Positions 44,555-53,099 are shown, counted from the first letter of the stretch. The stretch is 64,000 bases of DNA from Marinobacter mangrovi (GCF_016798325.1 NZ_JAERVO010000003.1:372001-436000), one strand, 5' to 3'. A program made the numbers and translations. The notes: generated by a model from the sequence alone, not told the origin.

Positions 44555-45247
44555 TTGATCGAGTTCGAGAAAGTCAGCAAACGCTATGAAGGCGGGCACA
44601 CGGCCCTGAAAGCGGTGAGCTTCGCGATGGATCGGGGCGAGCTGGCTTTCCTGACCGGCCATTCCGGCGCCGGCAAGAGTACCCTGCTCAAACTCATCAT
44701 GCTGATGGAACGGCCCACCGGCGGTCACGTCATCGTCGGTGGTCAACGCCTGAACCAGTTGCCGCGTCGCCAGATTCCCTTCATCCGCCGCCACATCGGC
44801 GTCGTGTTCCAGAACCACCAACTGCTGTTCGACCGCACGGTTTTCGACAACGTGGCCATGCCGCTGGAAGTGACCGGTGTGCCGCACCGGGAAATCGGTC
44901 GCCGGGTGCGCGCGGCTCTGGACAAGGTGGGCCTGCTCAACAAAGAGAAGATGAACCCGATCCAGCTCTCCGGCGGGGAGCAGCAGCGGGTGGGCATCGC
45001 CCGCGCCGTGGTCAACAAGCCGCCACTGCTGCTGGCGGATGAGCCCACCGGTAACCTGGATCCGGAATTGTCGGCGGACATCATGCACCTGTTCGAACAG
45101 TTCAGTCAGGTGGGTGTCACCGTCCTGATTGCCAGTCACGACATCGCCCTGATCCGGCACATGCGCCGGCGCGTACTGACCCTGCGCAACGGCGAGATGA
45201 CCTCGGGCGACGCCATGCCGGACGAGGAGGCGCTGTATGGCCACTGA
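44555..45247 (+). CDS. ftsE: Cell division ATP-binding protein FtsE, TTG start
   Basis: A 230-residue ABC ATPase that with FtsX activates peptidoglycan hydrolases at the division septum. Walker A is [12 protein letters not shown], the signature is [14 protein letters not shown], Walker B is [12 protein letters not shown] and the switch His is in IASHDIAL. The family start MI(R/E)FE corresponds to a TTG at 44555; no ATG or GTG is available without losing the first strand. No strong ribosome-binding site is seen before it. It overlaps ftsX by 11 bases. Confidence 0.96.
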   Translation: MIEFEKVSKRYEGGHTALKAVSFAMDRGELAFLTGHSGAGKSTLLKLIMLMERPTGGHVIVGGQRLNQLPRRQIPFIRRHIGVVFQNHQLLFDRTVFDNVAMPLEVTGVPHREIGRRVRAALDKVGLLNKEKMNPIQLSGGEQQRVGIARAVVNKPPLLLADEPTGNLDPELSADIMHLFEQFSQVGVTVLIASHDIALIRHMRRRVLTLRNGEMTSGDAMPDEEALYGH

Positions 45248-46238
45248 ACGTCGGGCCCGCGGAGCCGCCTCCACCCGTTCTCCCTGGAAGGAACTGCTGG
45301 GCAGTTATCTGCTGCATCATCGCAAGACCGCCCGCGACAGCGCCGAGCGCCTGTGGCGGGCACCGGTCGCCAGCCTGATGACCTGGCTGGTGATGGGCAT
45401 CGCGCTGGCCTTGCCAGTGGGGTTGTTGTTGTTGCTGACCAGTCTGCAGGGCGTGAGCGCCGGTTGGGAGAGCACCGCCCGGGTGACCGTCTATCTGGAC
45501 CAGTCCGCCACTACGGATGATCTCGATCGTCTGCGGGCCCAGGTCGCCAGCCGGCCGGATGTCACCGACGTGACGGTGATCACCAAGGACGAGGCCCTGA
45601 AAGAATTCCGGGCGTCGTCGGGTCTGGCCGATGCGCTGGACTACCTGGATGAAAATCCGCTGCCGCACACCCTGCTGCTGACGCCGGACGAGTCCGTCCG
45701 CAACCAGATTGGCATGCAGAAGCTGATGGTGGCACTGGAAGATCTGAAAGACGTGGCCCGGGTCCAGGTGGATCTAGGCTGGCTGCAACGGCTCAACACC
45801 ATTACCGACCTGCTGGGGCGCGGGGTCTGGGCGTTGGGGCTGCTGCTGGCGGCGGCGGTGATCCTGGTGATCGGCAACACCATTCGACTGGCTATCGAAA
45901 ACCGGCGCGATGAAATTCTGGTGGCCAAGCTGGTGGGGGGCACCGACGCGTTCGTGCGTCGGCCGTTCCTGTATACCGGCGTTTGGTATGGCCTGGGTGG
46001 CGGTATCGTGGCCTTTATCCTGCTGCAGGTCACCCTGTGGTGGATGAGCGGCCCGGTCCAGCGGCTGGCGAGTCTGTATCGCAGCGAATTTGAACTGAGC
46101 GGCTTGTCCTGGGATGGCACGCTGGGCTTGCTGATGGTGTCAGTGCTGTTAGGGTGGATGGGCGCCTGGCTGGCCGTAAAGCGCCATCTTGAGGCGATCG
46201 AACCCAACCAGATTGAAGCCCGTGCGACGGCCGGTTGA
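45237..46238 (+). CDS. ftsX: Cell division protein FtsX
   Basis: A 333-residue membrane protein with four spans. The first is MTWLVMGIALALPVGLLLLL (shown over about residues 42-61), followed by a periplasmic domain of about 130 residues (VTVYLDQSATTDDLDRL). Three spans follow, including ALGLLLAAAVILVIGNTIRL and a last one near residues 290-310. The periplasmic part would contact EnvC-type activators. The cytoplasmic N-terminus is about 40 residues, typical for gammaproteobacteria. The start ATG at 45237 lies within the end of ftsE. Confidence 0.95.
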   Translation: MATERRARGAASTRSPWKELLGSYLLHHRKTARDSAERLWRAPVASLMTWLVMGIALALPVGLLLLLTSLQGVSAGWESTARVTVYLDQSATTDDLDRLRAQVASRPDVTDVTVITKDEALKEFRASSGLADALDYLDENPLPHTLLLTPDESVRNQIGMQKLMVALEDLKDVARVQVDLGWLQRLNTITDLLGRGVWALGLLLAAAVILVIGNTIRLAIENRRDEILVAKLVGGTDAFVRRPFLYTGVWYGLGGGIVAFILLQVTLWWMSGPVQRLASLYRSEFELSGLSWDGTLGLLMVSVLLGWMGAWLAVKRHLEAIEPNQIEARATAG

Positions 46239-46409
46239 TGCCGGGGTCGTTTCGGGTTCACCGTATAGTCGATTTTGCCGGTGACCGGTACAACAGAATA
46301 ACGAAAGTGTTGGTGGTGACCGTTTTATTGCCGGTCCGACACGTCGAATTCGAGCCAACACATTGATATTGAAGGTTTCATCCCTGAAGGCATGGAACTT
46401 TCAGGCGAC

Positions 46410-46438
46410 TTGGCGGTCATAACGATGATTGCTATATT
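46410..46438 (+). promoter_or_regulatory. Sigma-70 promoter of rpoH
   Basis: TTGGCG (46410-46415), a 17-base spacer and TATATT (46433-46438) lie 30 bases before the rpoH ATG. The start would be near 46445, leaving a short leader of about 23 bases. That leaves little room for a long folded thermosensor leader from this promoter. Confidence 0.65.
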
Positions 46439-46467
46439 AGTGGGTCGCCACGTTGCGGAGGAAAAGC

Positions 46468-47334
46468 ATGGGTACAAGCTTACAGCTGACAGATCGAATG
46501 GTTCCGGGTGCGAATCTTGAGGCCTACATCCAGGCCGCAAGCAGCATCCCGATGCTGTCCGCCGCTGAAGAAAAGGAACTGGCCGAACGCCTGCATCAGG
46601 ACAATGACCTGGAAGCGGCGCGTCGTCTGGTGATGTCCCATCTGCGCTTTGTCGTGCACATTGCCCGCAGTTACTCCGGTTACGGACTGGCTCAGTCGGA
46701 TCTGATCCAGGAAGGCAACGTCGGCCTGATGAAGGCCGTCAAACGCTTCAACCCGGAATACGGGGTGCGTCTGGTGTCGTTTGCCGTGCACTGGATCAAG
46801 GCCGAGATTCACGAGTTTATCCTGCGCAACTGGCGCATCGTGAAAGTTGCGACCACCAAGGCGCAGCGCAAACTGTTCTTCAACCTGCGCAGTCAGAAGA
46901 AGCGCCTGGCGTGGTTGACGCACGACGAACTCAACCGGGTCGCCGAGGATCTGGGTGTCGAGCCCAAGGTCGTGCGCGAGATGGAAGGCCGTCTGGCCTC
47001 ACAGGATACGGCGTTCGACGGTCCGATGGACGATGACGACGATAACGCCTATCAGGCGCCGGCCTATTATCTGGAAGACCGTCGCAGCGATCCGGCCAAG
47101 CAGTTGGAGCAGTCCGATTGGACGGAGGATTCCAACAGTCGCCTGATGAGCGCGCTGTCCGGCCTCGATGAGCGCAGCCAGGACATCCTGCGTGAGCGTT
47201 GGTTGAGCGAAAGCAAGTCCACGTTGCATGAGCTGGCGGATAAGTACGGCGTGTCTGCCGAACGGATTCGGCAGCTCGAGAAGAACGCCATGAAGAAGAT
47301 CCGGTTGCAGATGGGCGAGCCTGAAGTCGCCTGA
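46468..47334 (+). CDS. rpoH: RNA polymerase sigma factor RpoH (sigma-32)
   Basis: A 288-residue heat-shock sigma factor. The start is the ATG at 46468 with GGAGGAAAAGC before it; the TTG at 46453 was rejected. Region 2 includes [18 protein letters not shown] and [17 protein letters not shown]. The RpoH box is QRKLFFNLR, in the segment that binds core polymerase and the FtsH/DnaK control system. Region 4 ends with the helix-turn-helix [20 protein letters not shown]. An acidic insertion ([10 protein letters not shown]) lies between regions 3 and 4. The position after ftsYEX is conserved. An intrinsic terminator follows. Confidence 0.97.
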   Translation: MGTSLQLTDRMVPGANLEAYIQAASSIPMLSAAEEKELAERLHQDNDLEAARRLVMSHLRFVVHIARSYSGYGLAQSDLIQEGNVGLMKAVKRFNPEYGVRLVSFAVHWIKAEIHEFILRNWRIVKVATTKAQRKLFFNLRSQKKRLAWLTHDELNRVAEDLGVEPKVVREMEGRLASQDTAFDGPMDDDDDNAYQAPAYYLEDRRSDPAKQLEQSDWTEDSNSRLMSALSGLDERSQDILRERWLSESKSTLHELADKYGVSAERIRQLEKNAMKKIRLQMGEPEVA

Positions 47335-47353
47335 TCGTACGTGATCTGAACCG

Positions 47354-47389
47354 AAAAACGCCACGGCCGTGATGGTCCGTGGCGTTTTT
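47354..47389 (+). terminator. Intrinsic terminator of rpoH
   Basis: AAAAACGCCACGG and CCGTGGCGTTTTT form a perfect 13-base stem with a 10-base loop, ending in a T-run on the plus strand, 20 bases after the rpoH stop. The A-run on the other side would also let it work on the minus strand. Confidence 0.93.
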
Positions 47390-47479
47390 GTTTGTGGGGG
47401 GGTAACCCGTGCCCGTCGGCAGAGTCCCCCGCAATCCGTTATCATCGGGACTTTTCCACTGCCCGGAAAGCCCGTTGCT

Positions 47480-48400
47480 ATGACCCAACCTCGTATTGCC
47501 TTCCTCGGAATCGGCCTCATGGGGGCGCCCATGACCGAGAACCTGCTTCAGGCCGGCTACCCCATGACCCTGTGGAACCGCACCCGCAGCAAGTGCGCCC
47601 CCTTCGCCGAGCGCGCCGCCGTCGTAGACTCCCCAACAGACGCTGTCGCCGGAGCGGACATTGTCATCACCATGCTGGAAAACGGCCCGGTGGTGGACGA
47701 TGTGCTGGTGAACCAGGGCGTGATCGATGCGCTGCGGCCGGGCAGCATCGTGATCGACATGAGTTCGGTACAACCATCGCTGGCCCGCGACCACGCCGAA
47801 CGCTGTCTGGCTTGCGATGTGGGCTACCTGGATGCACCGGTGTCCGGGGGTACGGTCGGGGCGGAAGCCGCCAGCCTGAGCATTATGGCCGGGGGCGAGG
47901 CGTCAACGCTGGAACAGGCTCGCCCGGTGCTTGAACGTTTGGGCAAGGTGACGCACATCGGCCCGGCGGGCAGCGGGCAACTGGCCAAGCTGGCCAACCA
48001 GGCCATCGTCGGCATCACCATCGGCGCGGTATCAGAGGCGCTGATGCTGGCCGCCCGGGGTGGGGCGGATCCGGCGGCGGTGCGCGAGGCCCTGATGGGC
48101 GGGTTTGCCGGCAGCCGCATCCTGGAGCTGCACGGCCAGCGCATGATCGACCGCCGTTTTGACCCGGGCGCGCCTTCGCGCATCCAGCTCAAGGACATGC
48201 GCATGATCCTCGACGAGGCCCGCGCGGAGAACCTGACCCTGCCGCTGGCGCAGCGCACCCACGACGAATACCTGTCCCTGATCGCCAATGGCCAGGGCGA
48301 AGCGGACCACAGCGGCCTGTTGCTGGCGCTGGAGCATCTCAACGGCGTGCAGATGTCCGATCCGGACCTGCCGCCACGGGCCAAAGCCAACCGGGAGTAA
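47480..48400 (+). CDS. 2-hydroxy-3-oxopropionate reductase-like beta-hydroxyacid dehydrogenase
   Basis: A 306-residue NAD(P)-dependent enzyme of the 3-hydroxyisobutyrate/tartronate semialdehyde reductase family. The start ATG at 47480 gives MTQPRIAFLGIGLMGAPM, the dinucleotide-binding signature; the frame to 47369 runs through the rpoH terminator. The substrate-binding motif is DAPVSGGTVGAE and the catalytic Lys is in GQLAKLANQAI (family KxxxN). The next gene encodes a hydroxypyruvate isomerase, three bases on. This suggests that the substrate is tartronate semialdehyde, reduced to D-glycerate in glyoxylate use. 3-Hydroxyisobutyrate is the alternative. No glyoxylate carboligase is in the window. 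Confidence 0.88.
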   Translation: MTQPRIAFLGIGLMGAPMTENLLQAGYPMTLWNRTRSKCAPFAERAAVVDSPTDAVAGADIVITMLENGPVVDDVLVNQGVIDALRPGSIVIDMSSVQPSLARDHAERCLACDVGYLDAPVSGGTVGAEAASLSIMAGGEASTLEQARPVLERLGKVTHIGPAGSGQLAKLANQAIVGITIGAVSEALMLAARGGADPAAVREALMGGFAGSRILELHGQRMIDRRFDPGAPSRIQLKDMRMILDEARAENLTLPLAQRTHDEYLSLIANGQGEADHSGLLLALEHLNGVQMSDPDLPPRAKANRE

Positions 48401-48403
48401 GCC

Positions 48404-49183
48404 ATGCCGCGCTTCGCTGCCAACCTGACCCTGCTGTATACGGAGCTGCCTTTTCTGGATCGCTTTGAAGCGGCCGCATCGGATGGCTTCCGGGGCGTCG
48501 AGTACCTGTTTCCCTACGAATGGCCCGTCCACGAATTGCAGGCCCGCCTGAAAGATCATCGGTTGACCCAGGTGCTGTTCAACTTGCCCCCCGGTGACTG
48601 GGCCGCCGGGGAGCGGGGCATCGCCTGCCTGCCGGACCGGGTGGATGAGTTCCGTGAGGGCGTAGCCCGGGCACTCGACTACGCCGGGGCACTGGAATGC
48701 ACGCGCCTGAACTGCCTGGCGGGCATCAAACCCGTCGGTCTGGATGACGGGGTGGCGCGGGATACCCTGGTGGCCAACCTGCGCTGGGCGGCGCAACAGC
48801 TGGCGCCGGCCGGGATCACCCTGACGGTGGAAGCCATCAACTCCCGGGTGGACATGCCCGGCTTCTTCCTGGACACGGCCGAGAAAACCCTGGCCATGAT
48901 TGAGGCGGCGGGTGAACCGAACATTGCCTTGCAGTATGACCTGTACCACATGCAGATCATGTCCGGCGATCTGATCCGATCGCTGGAGCGCTATTTACCC
49001 GACATCGGCCATATCCAGTTCGCCGACAATCCCGGCCGCCACGAGCCCGGCTCCGGTGAGATAAATTTTGACAGAATTTTCAGTACCCTGGACGAAATAG
49101 GCTATAGTGGGTGGGTCAGCGCGGAGTACCACCCCAGCGGTGCCACATCGGCCAGCCTGTCCTGGCTGGGTGCGTCGTCATGA
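48404..49183 (+). CDS. hyi: Hydroxypyruvate isomerase
   Basis: A 259-residue TIM-barrel isomerase that interconverts hydroxypyruvate and tartronate semialdehyde. Typical segments are MPRFAANLTLLYTELPFLDR, FRGVEYLFPYEWP and NLPPGDWAAGERGIACLP. The metal-binding Glu is in LTVEAINSRVDMPGFFL (about residue 142), with others in LQYDLYHMQIM and GHIQFADNPGRHEPG. The last Glu is in GWVSAEYHPSG. It forms a two-gene operon with the reductase, a pairing typical of glyoxylate catabolism. Confidence 0.92.
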   Translation: MPRFAANLTLLYTELPFLDRFEAAASDGFRGVEYLFPYEWPVHELQARLKDHRLTQVLFNLPPGDWAAGERGIACLPDRVDEFREGVARALDYAGALECTRLNCLAGIKPVGLDDGVARDTLVANLRWAAQQLAPAGITLTVEAINSRVDMPGFFLDTAEKTLAMIEAAGEPNIALQYDLYHMQIMSGDLIRSLERYLPDIGHIQFADNPGRHEPGSGEINFDRIFSTLDEIGYSGWVSAEYHPSGATSASLSWLGASS

Positions 49184-49293
49184 GCTGACCGTCGCCATTT
49201 GCGACACCCTCTTACAAGATGTTAACTGGCTGTTTAATGTAGCGGTTCGTACTCTGTAGTCATTCCATTCACGCATTGCGGGAGGCCTGACCG

Positions 49294-49974
49294 GTGAGAG
49301 CGCTGGTAATTGAAGACGATCATGATGTAGCAACCTACCTCGTCAAGGGACTGAAGGAGTCCGACTTCGTCGTCGATCACGCGGCTGACGGCAAAGACGG
49401 GCTGATGCTGGCAGCGAGCGAAGACTACGACATCATGATTGTCGACCGGATGCTGCCGGGCATGGACGGTCTGAACATCATCAAGACGGTACGGGCTACC
49501 GGTAACAGCGTGCCGGTGCTGATCCTCAGCGCCCTGGGCGACGTGGACGACCGCGTCGAAGGTTTGCGCGGCGGCGGTGACGACTACCTGACCAAGCCGT
49601 TCTCGTTCACCGAGCTGCTGGCCCGGATCGACGCCCTGGTGCGCCGTAACCGCCAGTCGCCGGAAACAGAAACCGTGCTGCGCGTGGCGGATCTGGAAAT
49701 GGATTTGCTGGCCCGTACGGTCAAGCGGTCCGGCCAGAACATCGACGTCCAGCCCCGGGAATTCCGACTGCTGGAATACCTGATGCGCAACGCCGGCCAG
49801 GTGGTGACCCGGACCATGCTGCTGGAGAAGGTGTGGGACTATCACTTCGATCCCCAGACCAACGTGATCGACGTCCACATCAGCCGGCTGCGCGCAAAGA
49901 TCGACAAGGAATTCGATACGCCGTTGCTGCAAACGGTGCGGGGCGCAGGATACATGTTGCGTGAAGATACTTAG
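49294..49974 (+). CDS. OmpR-family response regulator, GTG start
   Basis: A 226-residue two-domain regulator. The receiver (residues 1-115) has the acidic pair in VIEDDHDV and phospho-Asp in MIVDRMLPGMDG (about residue 51). The switch residue is Ser in LILSALGD and the Lys is in YLTKPF. The C-terminal winged helix ends VDVHISRLRAKIDKEF and TVRGAGYMLRED. The GTG at 49294 has GGGAGG at good spacing. It overlaps the kinase gene by 14 bases. The target genes are not shown by context; the sequence type resembles metal or envelope-stress regulators such as CzcR/QseB, but this is not decisive. Confidence 0.93.
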   Translation: MRALVIEDDHDVATYLVKGLKESDFVVDHAADGKDGLMLAASEDYDIMIVDRMLPGMDGLNIIKTVRATGNSVPVLILSALGDVDDRVEGLRGGGDDYLTKPFSFTELLARIDALVRRNRQSPETETVLRVADLEMDLLARTVKRSGQNIDVQPREFRLLEYLMRNAGQVVTRTMLLEKVWDYHFDPQTNVIDVHISRLRAKIDKEFDTPLLQTVRGAGYMLREDT

Positions 49975-51454
49975 TCAGCTCAAAACCTCCACCTTTCAGC
50001 TGGCCCTGCTTTACATGGTGGTTTTCGCCACCTCCGTATTCCTGTTGCTGGCGTTTATCTACTGGCGAACCGCCGGTTTCATGACCGAACAGACGGATGA
50101 AACCATCGAGGCGGAAATCGCCGGTCTGGCCGAGCAGTACCGGGGCCGTGGCGTCAACGGCCTCATCACCATCATTCGCGAGCGGGTGGCGCGGGATCCC
50201 AACGCCAAATCCCTCTACCTGCTGGCCACCGACGATTATCTCAAGCTGGCCGGTAACCTCAGTACCTGGCCGGAAGAAGCCCAGATCCAGAACGGCTGGA
50301 TCAACTTCACCCTGGACGACAAGGTGGGCTGGAAAGGCTCCGAGCGCCTGGCCCGGGCCCGCGTGTTCGAGGTGCAGGGCGGGTTGCGCCTGCTGGTCGG
50401 ACGCGACGTCCAGGAACTCACCACTCTCAAGCGCCTGATCGAGCGCGCCATCAATTGGGGCATGGGCATCACCCTGGCGCTCGCGCTGCTGGGCGGTTTC
50501 ATGATGAGCCGCAGCACCACCAAACGGATCGAGGTGATCAACGCCATCTCCCGGCGGATCATGAACGGTCACCTGTCCTTGAGGATACCCACGCGCGGCA
50601 CCAACGACGATTTCGACCAGCTGGCGGACAACCTCAACCAGATGCTCGACCGCATCGTCTACCTGATGGAAGGCATTCGCCACGTTTCCGACAGTATCGC
50701 CCATGACCTGCGCACGCCGTTGACCCGGCTGCGCAATCAGCTCGAGAACACGCTGATGGCGGTGGACAACGACGAGGCCCGCGATCAGGCGGCCAAGGCC
50801 GTGTCGGAGGCGGATCAGCTGCTGGCCACCTTCAACGCCCTGCTGCGGATTGCTCGCCTGGAAACCCGCGGTAATGCGGCCGACAAAACCGTCATCTCAC
50901 TCGGCGAACTGGTGGCCGATGCCTGCGAGCTCTACGAGGCGGTGGCCGAGGACAAGGACCAGGCCTTCGAACAGGCCATCAGCATGGAAGTGAAGATCGA
51001 AGGGGACCGCGACCTGCTGTTCCAGATGGTCAGCAACCTGATCGACAACGCCATCAAGTACACGCCGGAGCAGGGCGATATCCGCGTGGCGGTGGAAGAG
51101 CTGGAAGGCGAAGCGGTTCTGGAAGTCAGCGACAGCGGCATCGGTATACCGGACAGCGAGAAGGACAATGTCTTCCAGCGCTTCTATCGGGTCGGCAAGA
51201 GTCGGTCGTTACCCGGCAACGGCCTTGGTCTCAGTCTGGTCAGCGCGGTGACGGAGATTCACCAGGGCCGCATCGAGTTAAGTGACCGCCGGCCCGGCGA
51301 GGAAAACCCCGGACTGCGCGTGCAGGTTTTCCTGCCGCTCTATCGTCCGATTCGCGGCAAGGCGCTGCGGGTTCAGGAGCAGGCCCAGCAGGCCGGCGCG
51401 GTGGAGCCCGACGAGAAAGAAGCCCAGCAGGAGTCCAGCCTCTCGCAGTCGTGA
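49961..51454 (+). CDS. Sensor histidine kinase partner, GTG start
   Basis: A 497-residue membrane kinase. The first span is LALLYMVVFATSVFLLLAF (12-30). A periplasmic loop of about 130 residues follows and the second span is near 165-185 (GMGITLALALLGGFMM). A HAMP domain with RRIMNGHLSLRIP comes next. The H-box is SIAHDLRTPLTRL, His near residue 250. The ATPase N-box is NLIDNAIKYTP, G1 is DSGIGIP and G2 is GNGLGLSLV. The C-terminal tail after residue 460 is Gln/Glu-rich and unconserved. The GTG at 49961 sits within the regulator gene, so translation is coupled. Confidence 0.93.
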   Translation: MKILSQLKTSTFQLALLYMVVFATSVFLLLAFIYWRTAGFMTEQTDETIEAEIAGLAEQYRGRGVNGLITIIRERVARDPNAKSLYLLATDDYLKLAGNLSTWPEEAQIQNGWINFTLDDKVGWKGSERLARARVFEVQGGLRLLVGRDVQELTTLKRLIERAINWGMGITLALALLGGFMMSRSTTKRIEVINAISRRIMNGHLSLRIPTRGTNDDFDQLADNLNQMLDRIVYLMEGIRHVSDSIAHDLRTPLTRLRNQLENTLMAVDNDEARDQAAKAVSEADQLLATFNALLRIARLETRGNAADKTVISLGELVADACELYEAVAEDKDQAFEQAISMEVKIEGDRDLLFQMVSNLIDNAIKYTPEQGDIRVAVEELEGEAVLEVSDSGIGIPDSEKDNVFQRFYRVGKSRSLPGNGLGLSLVSAVTEIHQGRIELSDRRPGEENPGLRVQVFLPLYRPIRGKALRVQEQAQQAGAVEPDEKEAQQESSLSQS

Positions 51455-51478
51455 GCGGCCGGACTCACGCCCGGGGGA

Positions 51479-51712
51479 TCAGATGCGCGCCAGGCCCCGC
51501 GCGCGGTTAACCAGGCCTTCGACCCGGCGAATCTGACTGCCGTAGCGCGCCTGTAGACTGTCCCATTCCCCTTCCAGGTGTTTCTGCTCGGCCATGGCCA
51601 GGGCAATCAGCGTGTGGCGGTTCACCTTGCTGGTGACACCGTACTGATCCAGTCGGTAGCCCACTGCATCCAGCCCGTTCAGGGCCATATCGATCGCTTT
51701 TTTGACATTCAT
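51479..51712 (-). CDS. Small conserved-looking protein of unknown function
   Basis: A 77-residue protein with no recognised domain. It is charged and predicted helical (NVKKAIDMALNGLDAVGYRL, KHLEGEWDSLQARYGSQ), without membrane segments or cysteines. GAGGTG is placed eight bases before the ATG at 51712, which supports translation. It is convergent with the kinase gene (24-base gap) and upstream faces the structured island at 51.7-52.6 kb. Codon use fits the genome. Confidence 0.65.
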   Translation of the reverse strand: MNVKKAIDMALNGLDAVGYRLDQYGVTSKVNRHTLIALAMAEQKHLEGEWDSLQARYGSQIRRVEGLVNRARGLARI

Positions 51713-51910
51713 CCGGGTGCACCTCGTATTACTGTGTGTCGTCGCCGATCAGCCTCAATGGCTGGCGGACAGCGCTTTCATACCTGTGCGCAGAATCTAG
51801 GGTGGGTTTCTAGAATGCTCAACCTAGAATGAACAAAAAGTTCCCGGCCGACCCCTTAAAAAAGTGTAATTGCGGGGCCACTTGGGTGTAACCCCGGATG
51901 TGCAGAATAG

Positions 51911-52012
51911 AAAGTGTCGAGTAAGACAATATCTGAGACGCCAAGCGCTTCAGGTATTGTTCCCTCCAGCACAGCGCTAGCCTTAACCCCGCAATTTGCG
52001 GGGTTTTTTTAT
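51911..52012 (+). ncRNA. Candidate small RNA ending in an intrinsic terminator
   Basis: An 11-base stem (51926-51936 with 51950-51960, one G-U pair, 13-base loop) is followed by an unpaired stretch GTTCCCTCCAGCACAGCG and then a strong terminator. No ORF on the plus strand leads into it; the nearest plus gene ends 530 bases upstream. That layout is typical of trans-acting small RNAs. The 5' end is a guess: TTGGGT at 51882 and CAGAAT at 51903 are the only promoter-like hexamers, with a short 15-base spacer. It could instead be a long 3' leader of the kinase transcript. Confidence 0.45.
51987..52011 (+). terminator. Strong intrinsic terminator without an upstream gene
   Basis: CCCCGCA and TGCGGGG form a perfect 7-base stem with loop ATT, followed by seven T. 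It is on the plus strand and closes the candidate small RNA. Confidence 0.9.
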
Positions 52013-52073
52013 GGCCGGGAAAAGGTTAATGCGTGCGTGGCCGATGGGAAATAGTAAGGCAGCCTGACGGCTG

Positions 52074-52098
52074 CTCCGAAGCTGAAGCGTCGGCTACA
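52074..52098 (+). repeat. Dispersed short hairpin repeat, copy 2
   Basis: CTCCGAAGCTGAAGCGTCGG followed by CTACA. It matches the reverse complement of 35130-35154 with two differences, and both copies lie near an inverted-terminal-repeat element. Confidence 0.7.
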
Positions 52099-52140
52099 TT
52101 TCGGTGCCGACTCGAGCAGGTAGCAGATGCTTTGGGGCCG

Positions 52141-52296
52141 TAGGTTGGGCTGACGCAGGAAGCCCAACAACACGTGGGCTCCGAACGTTCCTGTAATCGC
52201 AGACATGCCTGTAGCAAGGGGTCTCAAAACCGGCTTGGCGACGATTGAATTGGCCGCAAACCTGGCTTGTTGGGCTTCCTGCGTCAGCCCAACCTA
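52141..52296 (+). mobile_element. MITE/REPIN-like element, copy B
   Basis: A 156-base element with perfect 29-base terminal inverted repeats (52141-52169 and 52268-52296) starting TAGGTTGGGCTGACGCAGGA. Each end folds on itself (GTTGGGCT with AGCCCAAC). The interior aligns with copy A (reverse complement) and copy C. No gene inside. Confidence 0.88.
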
Positions 52297-52416
52297 CATG
52301 GCTGTTGACGCCCACGATTCGGAATGTCACCTCGATGAGTCCCTAAACCCAGGCGACCTCCCTAAAGGCCAGATCGAAACCAATGGATGCCATCGCTGGA
52401 GCCGAGGACAGGACCG

Positions 52417-52540
52417 TAGGTTGGGCTGACGCAGGAAGCCCAACAACACGTGGGCTCCGAACGTTCCTATAATCGCAGACATGCCTTCAGCAAGGGGCCC
52501 CAAAACCGGCTTGGCATCCATTGGTTTCAGGCTCCAAGGC
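52417..52540 (+). mobile_element. MITE/REPIN-like element, copy C, right end missing
   Basis: The left 29 bases (52417-52445) equal the left end of copy B, and identity continues through most of the interior (blocks GTGGGCTCCGAACGTTCCT and AAAACCGGCTTGGC). Similarity ends near 52540 and the right terminal repeat is absent. The end coordinate is approximate. Confidence 0.82.
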
Positions 52541-52569
52541 GGTTTTTTATAAGGAAGCGAGCCCCTCAA

Positions 52570-53052
52570 TCACTCCACATCCCGCACATACTCGATCTCC
52601 GTAATCACCCAGTACGCCGGCCCCTTGGGCGTGCGCACCTCCACCTCGTCGTCCACCTCTTTCTTGAGAAGAGCGCGAGCCATGGGCGTGTCGATGGAGA
52701 TGTAGTCCTTGCGATCGAAGATCTCGTCGTAGCCGACGATGCGGAAGCGGCGGGTCTCGCCGTCTTCGTTCTCGACGCTGACCCAGGCGCCGAAAAACAC
52801 CCGGCCTTCCTGTTCCGGGGCATAGTCGACGACGTTCAGCTCGGCCAGTGACCGGCGCAGGTAGCGCACCCGGCGGTCGATTTCCCGCAGCAGTTTCTTG
52901 TTGTACTGGTAGTCGGCGTTTTCGCTGCGATCCCCCAGACTGGCGGCCCACTGCACCTTGCGGGTGATCTCGGGCCGGTGCTCGCGCCAGAGGTAATCCA
53001 GTTCTTTCTGCAGGGCGTTGAAGCCTTCGCGGGTGATCAGTTTTGCGCGCAT
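52570..53052 (-). CDS. greB: Transcription elongation factor GreB
   Basis: A 160-residue factor that rescues backtracked RNA polymerase by stimulating transcript cleavage. The coiled-coil tip carries the two acidic residues in GDRSENADYQYNKK; the YQYNKK ending identifies GreB rather than GreA. The coiled coil is at residues 5-75 and the C-terminal globular domain has TPMARALLKKEVDDEVEV. The start at 53052 (MRAKLITREGF) is normal. It is followed by the repeat-rich island, and upstream lies the efflux operon with a 47-base gap, so it may be read through from that operon. Confidence 0.95.
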   Translation of the reverse strand: MRAKLITREGFNALQKELDYLWREHRPEITRKVQWAASLGDRSENADYQYNKKLLREIDRRVRYLRRSLAELNVVDYAPEQEGRVFFGAWVSVENEDGETRRFRIVGYDEIFDRKDYISIDTPMARALLKKEVDDEVEVRTPKGPAYWVITEIEYVRDVE

Positions 53053-53099
53053 ACCCTCTCGTATCCCGGAGCTGTGACGATGCGCTCCAGTCTACCAGA

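Larger units (their letters stand above)
51713..52569. other. Gene-poor island with RNA candidate and repeats
   Basis: No credible protein gene lies in these 857 bases. The left part has CTAGAATG twice at 14-base spacing (51810 and 51824). Then come an 11-base stem and an intrinsic terminator (51926-52011), the second dispersed hairpin repeat (52074-52098) and two inverted-terminal-repeat elements (52141-52296 and 52417-52540). The stretch between these two holds a 17-base inverted match to the second. Confidence 0.75.

Noticed and set aside
47369-47479. Upstream extension of the beta-hydroxyacid dehydrogenase
   Set aside because: It overlaps the rpoH terminator and precedes the conserved dinucleotide-binding start at 47480.
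51810-51831. Direct repeat CTAGAATG as a regulator site
   Set aside because: Only two 8-base copies in a gene-free area; no promoter or gene is clearly linked to them.
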